A program made the translations under genes and the position numbers. The notes under the pieces were generated by a model that saw only the letters and a program-made list of their open reading frames with translations, had not been told where the DNA came from and did not search any database. A DNA stretch of 64,000 nucleotides from Streptomyces sp. YS415 (GTDB lineage: Bacteria; Actinomycetota; Actinomycetes; Streptomycetales; Streptomycetaceae): positions 1 through 64,000 of the forward strand of contig NZ_JAMJFL010000021.1 in NCBI RefSeq assembly GCF_023544665.1, written 5' to 3'. Shown piece after piece: positions 36,300 through 44,867 of the stretch; position 1 is the stretch's first letter, and each line of letters begins with the position of its first letter.

Positions 36300-37357
36300 C
36301 GGCGGGCCTCCACCAGCCGCGGCATGTCCCGGGCCGCCTCGACCAGGAACCACGAGGGCAGCACGGGGTTGCCGTCCGCGTCGGAGGCGATGACGGTCTG
36401 GGCGACCTCGACGGAGATCTCCGCGAGCTGCACGAGCAGCGACTTGGCGCGGTAGGCGGTCTGGCGGCCGCTCGCCGACATGTGCTCCTTGCCGGCGGGC
36501 AGTTCCTTGACCAGCCGGCCGCGGAAGGAGTCGGCGAGGTAGTAGAGCAGGTCGCGGTCCTCGGGGCGGTTCGGCCAGCGCGCCTCGCCCTTGATGATCG
36601 CCTCGATGCCGAACCGGCTGCGGACGATCTTGACGTAGCCGCAGAACGCGGTCGCGTGGGCGGGGGTCAGCGTGCCGTGCGCGAGGACCTTCAGGGTCTC
36701 CTCGTCCAGGTCCCGTCCGAAGGAGTGCAGCGCGTCGGAGAGCATGTGCCAGGACCGGGGCGTGGAGAACGGCTCCTCGGTCTTGGGCGGCCTGGACCAC
36801 AGCTGGTCGGGCCGGTCGGTGAGGTGGTCCACCACCCAGGGGTGCACGCCGTTCTCCCCGGCCCAGACCAGCCAGTCCTTCGGGGAGGCCGCCAGATGCA
36901 CATGGGTGAGCCGGTTGATCAGCGCGGAGGCGATCGGGCGGGCTAGCGCGTTGTCGGTGGCGCGGTTGCCGGCCCCGATGACGATCGACCCCGCGGGCAG
37001 CTCGTAGTTGCCGATCCGGCGGTCCAGGATCAGCGAGTAGAACGCCTTCTGCACATCCGGTCCGGCCGCGTTCAGCTCGTCCAGGAACAGGCAGTACGGC
37101 TCGTCGCGGGCGATCGCCTCGGGCGGGCAGAACACCGACCGCCCGTCCCTGATCTGCGGCACGCCGATCAGGTCCTCGGGCGCGAGCTGGGTGCCGAGCA
37201 GGCTGACGCACTCCAGCCCGAGCGATGCGGCGAAGTCCCGTACCAGGGAGGACTTCCCGATGCCGGGGGCGCCCCAGAGGAACACGGGCCGCACGGTGGC
37301 GAGGCCGAGGAGGAGTTCCGGGAGGCGGGCGGGGGTGACGGTGACGGCAGCCTGCAA
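36296..37357 (-). CDS. MoxR-type AAA ATPase
   Basis: 353 residues. Walker A GAPGIGKSSLVR (about residue 30), Walker B CLFLDELNAAG (about 89), sensor 1 GAGNRATDNAL and an arginine-containing SALINRLTHV segment. It belongs to the MoxR branch that works with VWA-domain proteins as a chaperone-like system. TTG at 37357 is preceded by AGGAG with eight bases between. The stop overlaps the start of the VWA-metallopeptidase gene. No further members of a known MoxR cluster are adjacent. Confidence 0.9.
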   Translation of the reverse strand: MQAAVTVTPARLPELLLGLATVRPVFLWGAPGIGKSSLVRDFAASLGLECVSLLGTQLAPEDLIGVPQIRDGRSVFCPPEAIARDEPYCLFLDELNAAGPDVQKAFYSLILDRRIGNYELPAGSIVIGAGNRATDNALARPIASALINRLTHVHLAASPKDWLVWAGENGVHPWVVDHLTDRPDQLWSRPPKTEEPFSTPRSWHMLSDALHSFGRDLDEETLKVLAHGTLTPAHATAFCGYVKIVRSRFGIEAIIKGEARWPNRPEDRDLLYYLADSFRGRLVKELPAGKEHMSASGRQTAYRAKSLLVQLAEISVEVAQTVIASDADGNPVLPSWFLVEAARDMPRLVEARR

Positions 37358-37435
37358 AGCAGGGGCTCCTCAGGGGTGTTCGAGCGATGGGCTGCGAACA
37401 GTGTGTGCGTACGACCCTTTTGGCGCACCCGGTTT

Positions 37436-39511
37436 TCAGGCCGCCCGCTCCTCGGCGGGCCGCTCCAGGGGCACCTGCGGCCCGCCCGCCTCGTCCAGCC
37501 AGCGGCGCAGCACCCGGTGGACGCTCTCGGCGCCGACGAGCTCCGCCCCGTCCTCGGCGGGCGCGGACAGCACGAGGGGCGAGAGCAGGAAGGCCTTGCC
37601 CTGGGCGCCGCCGAGTCCGCCGTGCGAGCCGATCTGCTCCTCGAAGGCGAGGACTTCGCCGTCGGCGGGGTCGTACATGGAGTTGACCATGATGTCGGCG
37701 GTGTGCGGGAAGGAGTGGGTGCGCCGCACGGCGTCCGCGGCGCCGGGCCCGAAGGGGGCGAGCGGGCCGGGGTCGTGGTCGAGGCGGTCCAGCGGGATCT
37801 CCGTGCCGAACGGGCCGAGCACGACCCCGCCGTGCCGTTCGCTGCGCACCAGCAGGAAGCCGATGCCGGGGTGGTTGGCGAGCGTGGTCAGCAGTGCGGG
37901 GTGGCGGGCGTCGATCTCCTCCTTGGTCATCCGGTGGGGGACGTCCGGGAAGGAGATCAGGCCGAGGTTGCCGGAGGCCAGCACGATCGGCTCCGAGCGG
38001 CGGGCCGGGCGGTCCCGCTCGCCGCGCTCCTCCACGGGGATGCGCAGCGCGGCGCGCACAGCGGTGCGCGCCTCGGCCCCGCTGTGGGTGCGGCGGGCCC
38101 TGCGCGGCACGGGCAGCCCGCAGCCGGCCCGCACCAGGTCGCCGAGGGTGAGGCCGTAGCGGGTGCGGAAGGTCTCGCCGGGGCTCTGCCCGTGGTCCGA
38201 CAGCACCACGATCCGGTACGGCCGGGGGGCGTGCTCGGCGACGTTCTCGATGAGTTCCAGCGACCGGTCGAGGTGTTCGAGGACCTTCTCGGCGTCCCGG
38301 CTCGCCGGTCCGGAGTGGTGGGCCACCTCGTCGTAGGCGACGAGGTCGGCGTAGACGGCGGTGCGCCCGGCGAGCATGTCGCCCATCACCGCGGCGACGA
38401 CGACGTCCCGTTCGACGACGGTCGCGAAGGCCCGGACGAAGGGGTAGAGGCCGCCGCGGGAGACCCGGGGGCGGGTCTTGCGCAGCCGGGCCCGGGTGGA
38501 CTGGCCGATCTCCCGGCCGACCTCCGCGACGAACGACAGGGCGGTGCGCACCGCGTTGGCAGGGTCGGAGAAGTAGGCGAAGTAGCCCGCACGGGAGCGG
38601 GTTTCGCGGCTGCGGCGCATCGTCGCGATGGACAGCACCAGGGCCTGCTCCTCGGCGCCGCCGCTGAACAGGTTGCCGCGGCTGGCGCCGTCGACGGTGA
38701 GCAGTCCGCCGTCGCCGCTGTGCCGCACGGCGCGGCGCTGGAGTTCGGCGGCGCTGGTCGGGCGGTTGCAGACCATCACCTCCCCGCTGTCCTTCTCGTA
38801 CCAGCGGAAGGCCGGGACGTCGTGGTTGCTGCCGTGCATGATGCCGAGCTGGCTGGCGCCGGTCTGGCTGGACCAGTCGGTGCGCCAGGGGGTCAGCCGG
38901 TGGGTGGGGCGCTCCCCGCCGGTCCAGCGGGCCAGGGTCGGCATCAGCCCCTTGCGGACGGCGTCCCGCAGCACGTCGTGACCGACCCCGTCGAGCTGCA
39001 GGAAGACGGTGCCCGGAGTCGACGGACACGGCGGCCCGGTGCCGCGCCGGCGGTCGGCCAGCCGGTACAGCCGCCGGCGGTAGGCGTCGTCGTCCCGTAC
39101 GGCGAGGGCGGCGCCGGTGGCGGAGGCGACCGCCGACATCACGGCGGCGACCACCACGGCGGTCTCCCAGGCGGCGCCGCCGCGGTCGGCGGGGTTCAGC
39201 CGCAGGGCGACCAGCAGGAGGGCGCCGTTGAGGAAGAAGACCAGCAGTCCGAGGACGAGCGCGGGCACCAGCAGCAGCAACCGCACCAGGAGCGGCCAGA
39301 CCAGGGCCGACAGCACACCGAAGGCGCCGGCGCCGAACGCGGCGGTGACGGCGATCCGGGTCGAACTGTCGCCGTCGGGGGACTGGAGCTGGAAGTCCGG
39401 GAGGATCCCGGCGAGCACCAGCAGGGTGAGCGTCGAGACCGCCCACACCGTGACGCTGCGCCCGATCTGACTGGCGACCCGCCGCCAACGCCGCCCCAGC
39501 ACGCCCCGCAC
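37436..39511 (-). CDS. Holin-like TM domain fused to phosphodiesterase domain
   Basis: 691 residues. The N-terminal part (about 15-140) has four hydrophobic segments resembling the phage holin family PF04020 (VWAVSTLTLLVLAGILPDF). From about 165 on follows an alkaline-phosphatase-superfamily domain (nucleotide pyrophosphatase/phosphodiesterase-like), with metal-binding candidates FLQLDGVGHD, DWSSQTGASQLG, YDEVAHHSG, VVLSDHGQSPG and EEQIGSHGGLGG. It should be a membrane-anchored phosphodiesterase. The substrate is unknown and no lytic function is implied. It is downstream of a convergent-free gap and upstream of the MoxR gene on the same strand, 78 bases apart. Confidence 0.75.
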   Translation of the reverse strand: MRGVLGRRWRRVASQIGRSVTVWAVSTLTLLVLAGILPDFQLQSPDGDSSTRIAVTAAFGAGAFGVLSALVWPLLVRLLLLVPALVLGLLVFFLNGALLLVALRLNPADRGGAAWETAVVVAAVMSAVASATGAALAVRDDDAYRRRLYRLADRRRGTGPPCPSTPGTVFLQLDGVGHDVLRDAVRKGLMPTLARWTGGERPTHRLTPWRTDWSSQTGASQLGIMHGSNHDVPAFRWYEKDSGEVMVCNRPTSAAELQRRAVRHSGDGGLLTVDGASRGNLFSGGAEEQALVLSIATMRRSRETRSRAGYFAYFSDPANAVRTALSFVAEVGREIGQSTRARLRKTRPRVSRGGLYPFVRAFATVVERDVVVAAVMGDMLAGRTAVYADLVAYDEVAHHSGPASRDAEKVLEHLDRSLELIENVAEHAPRPYRIVVLSDHGQSPGETFRTRYGLTLGDLVRAGCGLPVPRRARRTHSGAEARTAVRAALRIPVEERGERDRPARRSEPIVLASGNLGLISFPDVPHRMTKEEIDARHPALLTTLANHPGIGFLLVRSERHGGVVLGPFGTEIPLDRLDHDPGPLAPFGPGAADAVRRTHSFPHTADIMVNSMYDPADGEVLAFEEQIGSHGGLGGAQGKAFLLSPLVLSAPAEDGAELVGAESVHRVLRRWLDEAGGPQVPLERPAEERAA

Positions 39512-39588
39512 ACCTCACCGTTCCGACCCGACACCGGCGGGCCTGCCTCCACCTTGTCATATGGACGCGCGGGAGCAGGGGGCCGTTC

Positions 39589-39990
39589 CTACCGGCCGTC
39601 GTACCCCGCGGTCGGCAGCGACAGCCGACGGTGCACCTGGGCCTTCATCCGGGAGTCGTAGCGGGGCTCCTCGCAGCCCACGGTCTCCACCCGCACGCCG
39701 CGCCGCGCGCACTCCGCGGTGAACTCCTCGGCGGAGGACAGCGCGCTCTCCAGCACCCGGCGGCTCGGCACCACGAACAGGTCGACGCCGGGCCGCACCC
39801 CGTCCCACAGCGCCAGGTGGTCGGGCCGCAGCTTGCGGACCAGCAGCTCCCGGCTCACCGTGTACCCCTGCTCCGCGGCCCACCGCGCGCAGATGGCGTG
39901 CTGGGTGCGGGAGTCCACCAGAAAGGGGTCGGCGTCCAGTTCCTCCAGCGGCGTCAGACTCGCGATCGCCGTGACCCGCACCGGTCCCAT
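39589..39990 (-). CDS. Hypothetical protein, resolvase-like fold
   Basis: 133 residues. The order RTQHAICARWAAEQGYTVSR, then GVDLFVVPSRRVLESALSS and EFTAECARRGVRVETVGCEEP echoes the catalytic domain of serine recombinases (Q, then a G-Y turn, then a strand with a hydrophobic-VPS motif and an L-helix). Nothing like the DNA-binding half follows and there is no clear catalytic-serine motif, so it is probably a degenerate or unrelated family member. ATG at 39990; divergent from the MBL-fold gene at 40075. Confidence 0.55.
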   Translation of the reverse strand: MGPVRVTAIASLTPLEELDADPFLVDSRTQHAICARWAAEQGYTVSRELLVRKLRPDHLALWDGVRPGVDLFVVPSRRVLESALSSAEEFTAECARRGVRVETVGCEEPRYDSRMKAQVHRRLSLPTAGYDGR

Positions 39991-40074
39991 GGGGTCCCCC
40001 TCACCTCCGCGTTTCAGGCGCCGACACTACTCCTGCCCGTAGGCTTCGGGGAGTCGCGCGAAGGGAGCAAAGAG

Positions 40075-40848
40075 GTGCCCGTGGAGATCACCTGGTGGGG
40101 TCACGCCACCTGCACGGTCGCCGACTCGGACGTACGCGTCCTGACCGACCCTTTGTTCGCACGCCGGCTCGCGCATCTGCGCCGGCGCCGGGGCGCGCTC
40201 CCGGCGCCCGACGCCTGGCGTGCGGATGTCGCGCTCGTCTCCCATCTGCACGCCGACCACCTGCATGTTCCTTCCCTGGCGCGGCTCGCCGAGGGCACGC
40301 GCCTGGTCGTGCCCCGCGGCGCACCACGGTCGGTGCCGGGGCTGCGCCGGCTCACGCATCTGCGGGTCACCGAGGTGGAGCCCGGGGATGTGACGCAGGT
40401 GGGCGCGGTGCGGGTGCGCGCCGTGCCCGCGCGCCACGACGGCCGCCGGCTGCCGGTCGGACGCCACCACTCCCCCGCTCTCGGTTTCGTCGTCGAGGGC
40501 GAGGCGCGCACCTACTTCGCCGGGGACACCGGCCTGTTCGACGAGATGGCCGCGGAGGTCGGGCCGGTGGACGCGGCGCTGCTGCCGGTGGGCGGCTGGG
40601 GCCCGTCTCTCGGCGAGGGCCATCTGGACGCCGGGCGCGCGGCGGAGGCACTGGCCCGGCTGGCGCCCCGCACTGCCGTGCCGGTGCACTACGGCACGTA
40701 CTGGCCGATCGGGATGGACGCCGTACGCCCCCACGAGTTCCACGCGCCGGGCGACGAGTTCGTGCGCCTCGCCGCCGAGCGCGCGCCGGGCGTCGCCGTG
40801 CACCGGCTCGGGCACGGCGAGAGCATACGGCTGGGGGTGACCGCGTGA
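40075..40848 (+). CDS. Metallo-beta-lactamase fold hydrolase
   Basis: 257 residues. Metal site HLHADH (about residue 61), a downstream Asp in TYFAGDTGLFDEM and a final His in VPVHYGTYWP. This is the UlaG-like metal-dependent hydrolase group (VEITWWGHATCTV, LTDPLF). Unknown substrate, cytosolic. GTG 40075 is preceded by AAGGGAG with about eight bases; GTG 40081 is the alternative. Its stop overlaps the DedA start (GTGA), so the two are co-translated. Confidence 0.85.
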   Translation: MPVEITWWGHATCTVADSDVRVLTDPLFARRLAHLRRRRGALPAPDAWRADVALVSHLHADHLHVPSLARLAEGTRLVVPRGAPRSVPGLRRLTHLRVTEVEPGDVTQVGAVRVRAVPARHDGRRLPVGRHHSPALGFVVEGEARTYFAGDTGLFDEMAAEVGPVDAALLPVGGWGPSLGEGHLDAGRAAEALARLAPRTAVPVHYGTYWPIGMDAVRPHEFHAPGDEFVRLAAERAPGVAVHRLGHGESIRLGVTA

Positions 40849-41462
40849 CCTGGCTCGCCGCCGCGTCGACGGTGTCGGCCGAGTCCGCGCATCAGGCGAT
40901 CGGCTATCCGACGCTGTTCGTCCTGGTGCTGGTCGGCGCGCTGGTGCCGGTCGTGCCGACGGGGGTGCTGGTGAGTACGGCCGCGGTGGTGGCGTTTCAC
41001 CAGACGGCGCCCCTCGCGCTGGCTTTGGTGTTCGTCACGGCCTCCCTCGCCGCGTTCACGGGAGATGCCACGCTGTACTGGCTCGGGCGCCGGGGGATGA
41101 AGTCGAAGAACGGGTCGCGGTGGCTGGAGGCGATACGGTCGCGGGCGCCGGAGGAGCGTCTGGAGCAGGCGCAGACGAAGCTGGCCGAGCACGGGGTGGC
41201 GGTGCTGGTGCTGTCCCGGCTGGTGCCGGCGGGGCGGCTTCCGGTGATGCTCGCCTGTCTGCTCGCGAAGTGGCCGATGCGCAGGTTCGCCCGGGGCAAC
41301 TTCCCGGCGTGCCTGGCATGGGCGCTGACGTATCAGCTGATCGGGATCCTCGGCGGGTCGCTGTTCCCGGAGCCCTGGGAGGGGGTCGTGGCGGCGGTGG
41401 CGCTGACGCTGGCCGTCGGTGCGGCGCCCAGTGTCTGGCGGCGGATCCGGGCCGCCGGGTGA
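40845..41462 (+). CDS. DedA family membrane protein
   Basis: 205 residues with about five hydrophobic segments. DedA/SNARE-associated features include GDATLYWLGRRGM, LVLSRLVPAGRLPVMLACLLA and FPACLAWALTYQLIGILGGSLF. The family includes polyprenyl-phosphate and phosphatidylethanolamine scramblase-like flippases needed for membrane homeostasis. GTG 40845 overlaps the preceding stop by four bases. It converges on the second MBL-fold gene with a 14-base gap. Confidence 0.88.
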   Translation: MTWLAAASTVSAESAHQAIGYPTLFVLVLVGALVPVVPTGVLVSTAAVVAFHQTAPLALALVFVTASLAAFTGDATLYWLGRRGMKSKNGSRWLEAIRSRAPEERLEQAQTKLAEHGVAVLVLSRLVPAGRLPVMLACLLAKWPMRRFARGNFPACLAWALTYQLIGILGGSLFPEPWEGVVAAVALTLAVGAAPSVWRRIRAAG

Positions 41463-41476
41463 GCGCACCCCCCTAA

Positions 41477-42625
41477 TCAGTCCTCCAGCACCCGGGACGC
41501 CCCGACGGGCAGGTCCCACAGGTCCTCCCGGGACAGCCCCGCCGCCTCCCACGCCGCCCGCACCCTGGTGAGCGGCTCCAGGACGGGCTCCGCCGACAGG
41601 ACGAACGTGCCCCAGTGCATGGGGGCCATCCTGCGCGCCCCCAGGTCCCGGACGGCCCGCACCGCTTCCTCCGGGTCGCAGTGGACGTCGCTGAGCCACC
41701 AGCGGGGGTCGTAGGCGCCGATCGGCATCAGGGCGAGGTCGATTCCGGGATGGCGGCGGCCGATGCGGGCGAACCAGTGGCCGTAGCCCGTGTCGCCCGC
41801 GAAGTACACGCGCCGGCCGTCGGGGGCGGTGAGGACCCAGCCGCCCCACAGACTGCGGCAGGTGTCGGTGAGGCTGCGCTTGGACCAGTGGTGGGCCGGG
41901 ACGAAGTCGAAGCGCACGCCGTCCAGTTCGGCCGCCTCCCACCAGTCCAGCTCGGTGACGGCGGTGAAGCGGCGGCGGTGGAACCAGCGGGCGAGGCCGG
42001 CCGGCGCGAACACCGGGGTGTCGCGCGGGAGCCGGCGCAGGGTGGGGGCGTCCAGGTGGTCGTAGTGATTGTGGCTGATGACGACCGCGTCCACGCGCGG
42101 GAGGGCCGCCCAGTCGATGCCGACGGGGGTGATCCGGGCGGGGGTGCCGATGATGCGGCGGGACCAGACCGGGTCGGTGAGGACGGTGAGCCCGCCGATC
42201 ATGACCACCCAACTGGCGTGTCCCGCCCAGGAGACGGCGACCGTGCGGGCGTCGACGCTCGGCAGCGGGCCGGGTTCGAAGGGCAGCAGCGGGACGTCGG
42301 CGAGGCCCTCGCGGCCGGGGCGGACGGCGCCCTCGCGGGCGAACCGGGCCATGGCCTTCAGACCGGGCAGGGGGGCGGTCAGCCGGTCGTGGAAGGTGCG
42401 CGGCCACACCCGGGGCTCGGCGAGCGGGCGGGGCTCGGCGAGCGGCGGAAGCGGTGCCGGGGAGGAGGCGGGGTGGCCGGCTGCCTCTTCCCGCACGGCT
42501 GCCGTTTCCCGCACGGCAGTCTTCTCCCGTTCGGTTGCCTTCTCCCGCTCGGCTCCCCTTCCCCGCTCGGCTTCTCTTTCCCGCTCGGCTTCTCTTTCCC
42601 GCGTGGTCTCGGACTGCTGCGTCAT
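41477..42625 (-). CDS. UlaG/NAPE-PLD-like MBL-fold protein with charged N-terminus
   Basis: 382 residues. Residues 5-45 are a highly charged low-complexity stretch of repeated Glu-Arg pairs, partly a tandem DNA repeat around 42500-42610. The MBL domain starts at about 120 with VSWAGHASWVVMIGGLTVLTDPV; the metal site is SHNHYDHLD, plus RVYFAGDTGYG and MHWGTF. The layout resembles NAPE-PLD/UlaG enzymes. The substrate is unknown. ATG 42625 overlaps the stop of the aminotransferase-like gene (ATGA), so it is translated together with it. Confidence 0.83.
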   Translation of the reverse strand: MTQQSETTREREAEREREAERGRGAEREKATEREKTAVRETAAVREEAAGHPASSPAPLPPLAEPRPLAEPRVWPRTFHDRLTAPLPGLKAMARFAREGAVRPGREGLADVPLLPFEPGPLPSVDARTVAVSWAGHASWVVMIGGLTVLTDPVWSRRIIGTPARITPVGIDWAALPRVDAVVISHNHYDHLDAPTLRRLPRDTPVFAPAGLARWFHRRRFTAVTELDWWEAAELDGVRFDFVPAHHWSKRSLTDTCRSLWGGWVLTAPDGRRVYFAGDTGYGHWFARIGRRHPGIDLALMPIGAYDPRWWLSDVHCDPEEAVRAVRDLGARRMAPMHWGTFVLSAEPVLEPLTRVRAAWEAAGLSREDLWDLPVGASRVLED

Positions 42626-43869
42626 CGAGAGGGCTCCCCTCGCCGGGCGTCGTCGCGGAGATCGTCGAAGACCGATGTCACATGGGACAACGCACGTCGC
42701 ACATGGGGCAGTTCCCAGGGCGCGGGCGAACCGAGGCAGGCCGCGCGTTCCTCGTCCGTGCCGCCCAGCAGGTCCCCGGTGGACAGCCGTACGCGCGGCG
42801 CCCCGAGGTCGTCGCCGAAACGGTGACCGCCCGGCGCGGGCAGGCCGAGCCGGGCGGTCAGGAAGTCCTCCAGGTCCTGGGCGTCCCCGACGCCCTGGGC
42901 GCTCAGCGCGGGACGCAGGGGGCCGAGGTCGACGTAGAGATGGCGGCCGGCCTGCGGGGGAAGGGCGAGGGCTCCCGCCTCGACGACGGCCGTGTGCAGG
43001 GCGGCGGCCAGGTGCGTGTGCAGGGCCACGGAGGCCGCCAGGCGGGCGAGGACCGGCTCGGGTTCGGTGAGCGCGTACGCGGCCGCGGCGGCGACCGGGC
43101 CGGCGACGCGGGCGCCGAGCGCGGTGAGCACGTCGAGCACGCGCGCGTGCAGATCCGCGCCGACCTCGCCCGCGGGGAACCGGGCGATCGCGGCCGGCCA
43201 GCCGGGCGGCAGCAGGGCTCCGGCCAGGTCGGTGACGACGGTGACCCGCTCCGGCAGCATCTCGGCGGGGCTGAGCAGCACGGAGTCGTAGGGGGCGTGC
43301 CGGGTGTCGCGCCAGGTCTCGTCGCTGACCAGGTGCAGACCCTCGGCCGCGGCGGCCTCGACGGTCTCGTGCAGCACCTCGGGCGGCGCCACGGTGGCGG
43401 TGGGGTCGTCGGCGACGGAGAGCACCAGCAGCCGGGGGTCGCCGCCCTCGGCGCGGACCCGGCGCACGGTCTCCAGGAGGGCGAACGGGTCGGGCACCCC
43501 GCCGCACTCGGCGGGGGTGGCGACATGGAAGACGGGGCGTCCCAGCAGGCGGGCGTACGGTCCCCACCAGGTGGCGCAGGGCCGGGGCACCAGGACGTCA
43601 CCGCCGAGGGCGGCGGTCAGCGCGAGCAGCAGGGCGGGCGCGCCGGGGGCGGCGACCACCCGGTCGGGCACGGCGGACAGGCCGCGCCGGTCCCAGTGGC
43701 CGCAGGCGGCGTCGAGCAGGGCGCCGCCGCCTCCGACGGGTTCGCTCTCGGGGCGGGCGGCGGCAGCGGCGAGCCGGGCGGACAGCTCGGGCAGCACGGG
43801 CAGCCCGTCCCCGGGCAGCGGGGGCCCGTACCGGACGGGGCCGTGGCTCTCGGGAATCCTCCGCGCCAC
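42622..43869 (-). CDS. Aminotransferase-fold protein without any lysine
   Basis: 415 residues from GTG 43869, which has AGGAGGGA eight bases upstream. The organisation is that of PLP-dependent class I/II aminotransferases (PVRYGPPLPGDGLPVLPELSARL, LVPRPCATWW, LVLSVADDPTATVAP, LVSDETWRD). At the position of the PLP lysine (SFSK-like) it reads VVTDLAGALLPPGWP. Reading the whole chain I find no lysine at all, so no Schiff base with PLP can form. It may bind a nucleotide, amino acid or PLP noncovalently, or have lost catalysis. Its stop overlaps the MBL-fold gene. Confidence 0.8.
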   Translation of the reverse strand: MARRIPESHGPVRYGPPLPGDGLPVLPELSARLAAAAARPESEPVGGGGALLDAACGHWDRRGLSAVPDRVVAAPGAPALLLALTAALGGDVLVPRPCATWWGPYARLLGRPVFHVATPAECGGVPDPFALLETVRRVRAEGGDPRLLVLSVADDPTATVAPPEVLHETVEAAAAEGLHLVSDETWRDTRHAPYDSVLLSPAEMLPERVTVVTDLAGALLPPGWPAAIARFPAGEVGADLHARVLDVLTALGARVAGPVAAAAAYALTEPEPVLARLAASVALHTHLAAALHTAVVEAGALALPPQAGRHLYVDLGPLRPALSAQGVGDAQDLEDFLTARLGLPAPGGHRFGDDLGAPRVRLSTGDLLGGTDEERAACLGSPAPWELPHVRRALSHVTSVFDDLRDDARRGEPSR

Positions 43870-43885
43870 CCTGACTCCCTCCTGG

Positions 43886-43899
43886 TACGTACACGGTAC
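43886..43899 (-). promoter_or_regulatory. Possible operator before aminotransferase-like gene
   Basis: The sequence GGTACG TACAC GGTACG contains a direct repeat and the short inverted repeat CGTAC-ACG-GTACG. It is 15-25 bases upstream of the AGGAGGGA ribosome binding site and so lies in the promoter region. Only a suggestion. Confidence 0.25.
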
Positions 43900-43903
43900 G
43901 AGA

Positions 43904-44590
43904 TCAGCTGTCGGCACCTCTTCCCGTGCGGCGCAGCCGGTACACGGCACCGCCCAGTGCTCCCGCGATCAGCACCCCGCCGGTCACCAGGGCGGGGACG
44001 GAGTCGGTGAACGTGCCCCCCTCGCCGGCCCGCACACCGCGCTGGACCACGGCGGGCGGACAGGTCTCGTGGTGTTCCCCGGTCGCGCACGGGCGGGGGC
44101 TGACGACCGCCGGCGGGCAGGACGGGGTATGCGGCTCGGTGGCGCACGGCCGCGGGGCGGTGGGACCGCCCTTGGCGACGGTGAAGGTCGCGCTCCACTG
44201 CTTGCCCTGGCCGCCGGGGGCGGCGGGGCAGGTTCCCTCGACGGTCCAGGCGGTGTCGGGCCCCAGGGGTTCGACGCCGCCCTCGAGCTCCGCTGCGGAG
44301 GCGATCAGGGCGGTGCCGCGGTAGGAGGGCCCGGCGGCGGCCCCGTCGTCACCGGCGACCTTGTGCAGGGCGACGGTCTCCTCCTCGAAGGCCAGCGAGG
44401 TGGCGTCGAGGGTGGCGGGCGCTGGCCCGCCGGTGGGGTCGCAGGTGACCGAGACGGTGAGGGTCCCGCCGGGATGCGTGCTGCCCGGGCTGACCTCCGC
44501 GGCCGGTTCCGCGAAGGCCGAGGAGGCGGCGAAGCCCAGGAGGACACCCCCCAGGGCAAGGGCGGACAGGACACGGACGGTGCGGCGCAT
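43904..44590 (-). CDS. Membrane-anchored surface protein
   Basis: 228 residues. A signal peptide (about 1-27, ending AFA) precedes an exported domain (about 30-145) with the immunoglobulin-like pattern VSPGSTHPGGTLTVSVTCDPTGG. Then comes a Pro/Cys repeat (PRPCATEPHTPSCPPAVVSPRPCATGEHHETCPPAVV), and a C-terminal hydrophobic helix (about 200-218) with a short RLRRTGR tail. It resembles widespread Streptomyces cell-wall-facing proteins with no known function. The promoter region includes the 277-base gap to the sigma factor, which carries a 45-bp tandem repeat. Confidence 0.75.
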   Translation of the reverse strand: MRRTVRVLSALALGGVLLGFAASSAFAEPAAEVSPGSTHPGGTLTVSVTCDPTGGPAPATLDATSLAFEEETVALHKVAGDDGAAAGPSYRGTALIASAAELEGGVEPLGPDTAWTVEGTCPAAPGGQGKQWSATFTVAKGGPTAPRPCATEPHTPSCPPAVVSPRPCATGEHHETCPPAVVQRGVRAGEGGTFTDSVPALVTGGVLIAGALGGAVYRLRRTGRGADS

Positions 44591-44728
44591 GGTGCGGGCT
44601 CCTCGGGCGGACGGCTGCGGGACACGCAGACACGTGTTCCGCAGCCATCACAGCCCGCCCGGGGCCCGGCCGCGCGCGGCGGACACCATTAGCGGGACGC
44701 GGGGCGGCCGTCCGGGTGAAAACCCCGA

Positions 44729-44863
44729 AGGAAGTGCTTCATCCGCCGAAGGACCGCGGAGGTTCCCGCCCGAGGGAAGTGCTTCACCCGCCGAAAGACC
44801 GCGGAGGTTCCCGCCCGAGGGATGTGCTTCACCCGCCGAAGGACCGCGGGGGTTCCCGCCGGA
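44729..44863. repeat. Three tandem copies of a 45-bp repeat
   Basis: Units of 45 bases start at 44729, 44774 and 44819 (GGAAGTGCTTCACCCGCCGA and related), ending a few bases before the sigma factor stop. The unit length is a multiple of three, so both strands hold an open frame reading a 15-residue repeat (minus strand PRAGTSAVLRRVKH). There is no good start or ribosome binding site, so it is probably noncoding. Confidence 0.8.
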
Positions 44864-44867
44864 AGAT

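Noticed and set aside
34473-39560. A 1695-codon open frame on the minus strand.
   Set aside because: Only its last part is real (34473-36299). The rest is a GC-driven shadow of the MoxR and holin-phosphodiesterase genes in other frames.
37436-39990. Holin-like and resolvase-like genes as a prophage remnant.
   Set aside because: No integrase, capsid, tail or att sites; the holin-like part is fused to a phosphodiesterase and the resolvase-like gene lacks a DNA-binding half.
40027-40815. Minus-strand frames opposite the MBL-fold gene.
   Set aside because: They have no domain motif; the plus frame has the HLHADH metal site.
44729-44863. 45-bp repeats as a small repeat-protein gene or CRISPR array.
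   Set aside because: There are no spacers, no start codon with ribosome binding site, and open frames on both strands are expected from a repeat length divisible by three.
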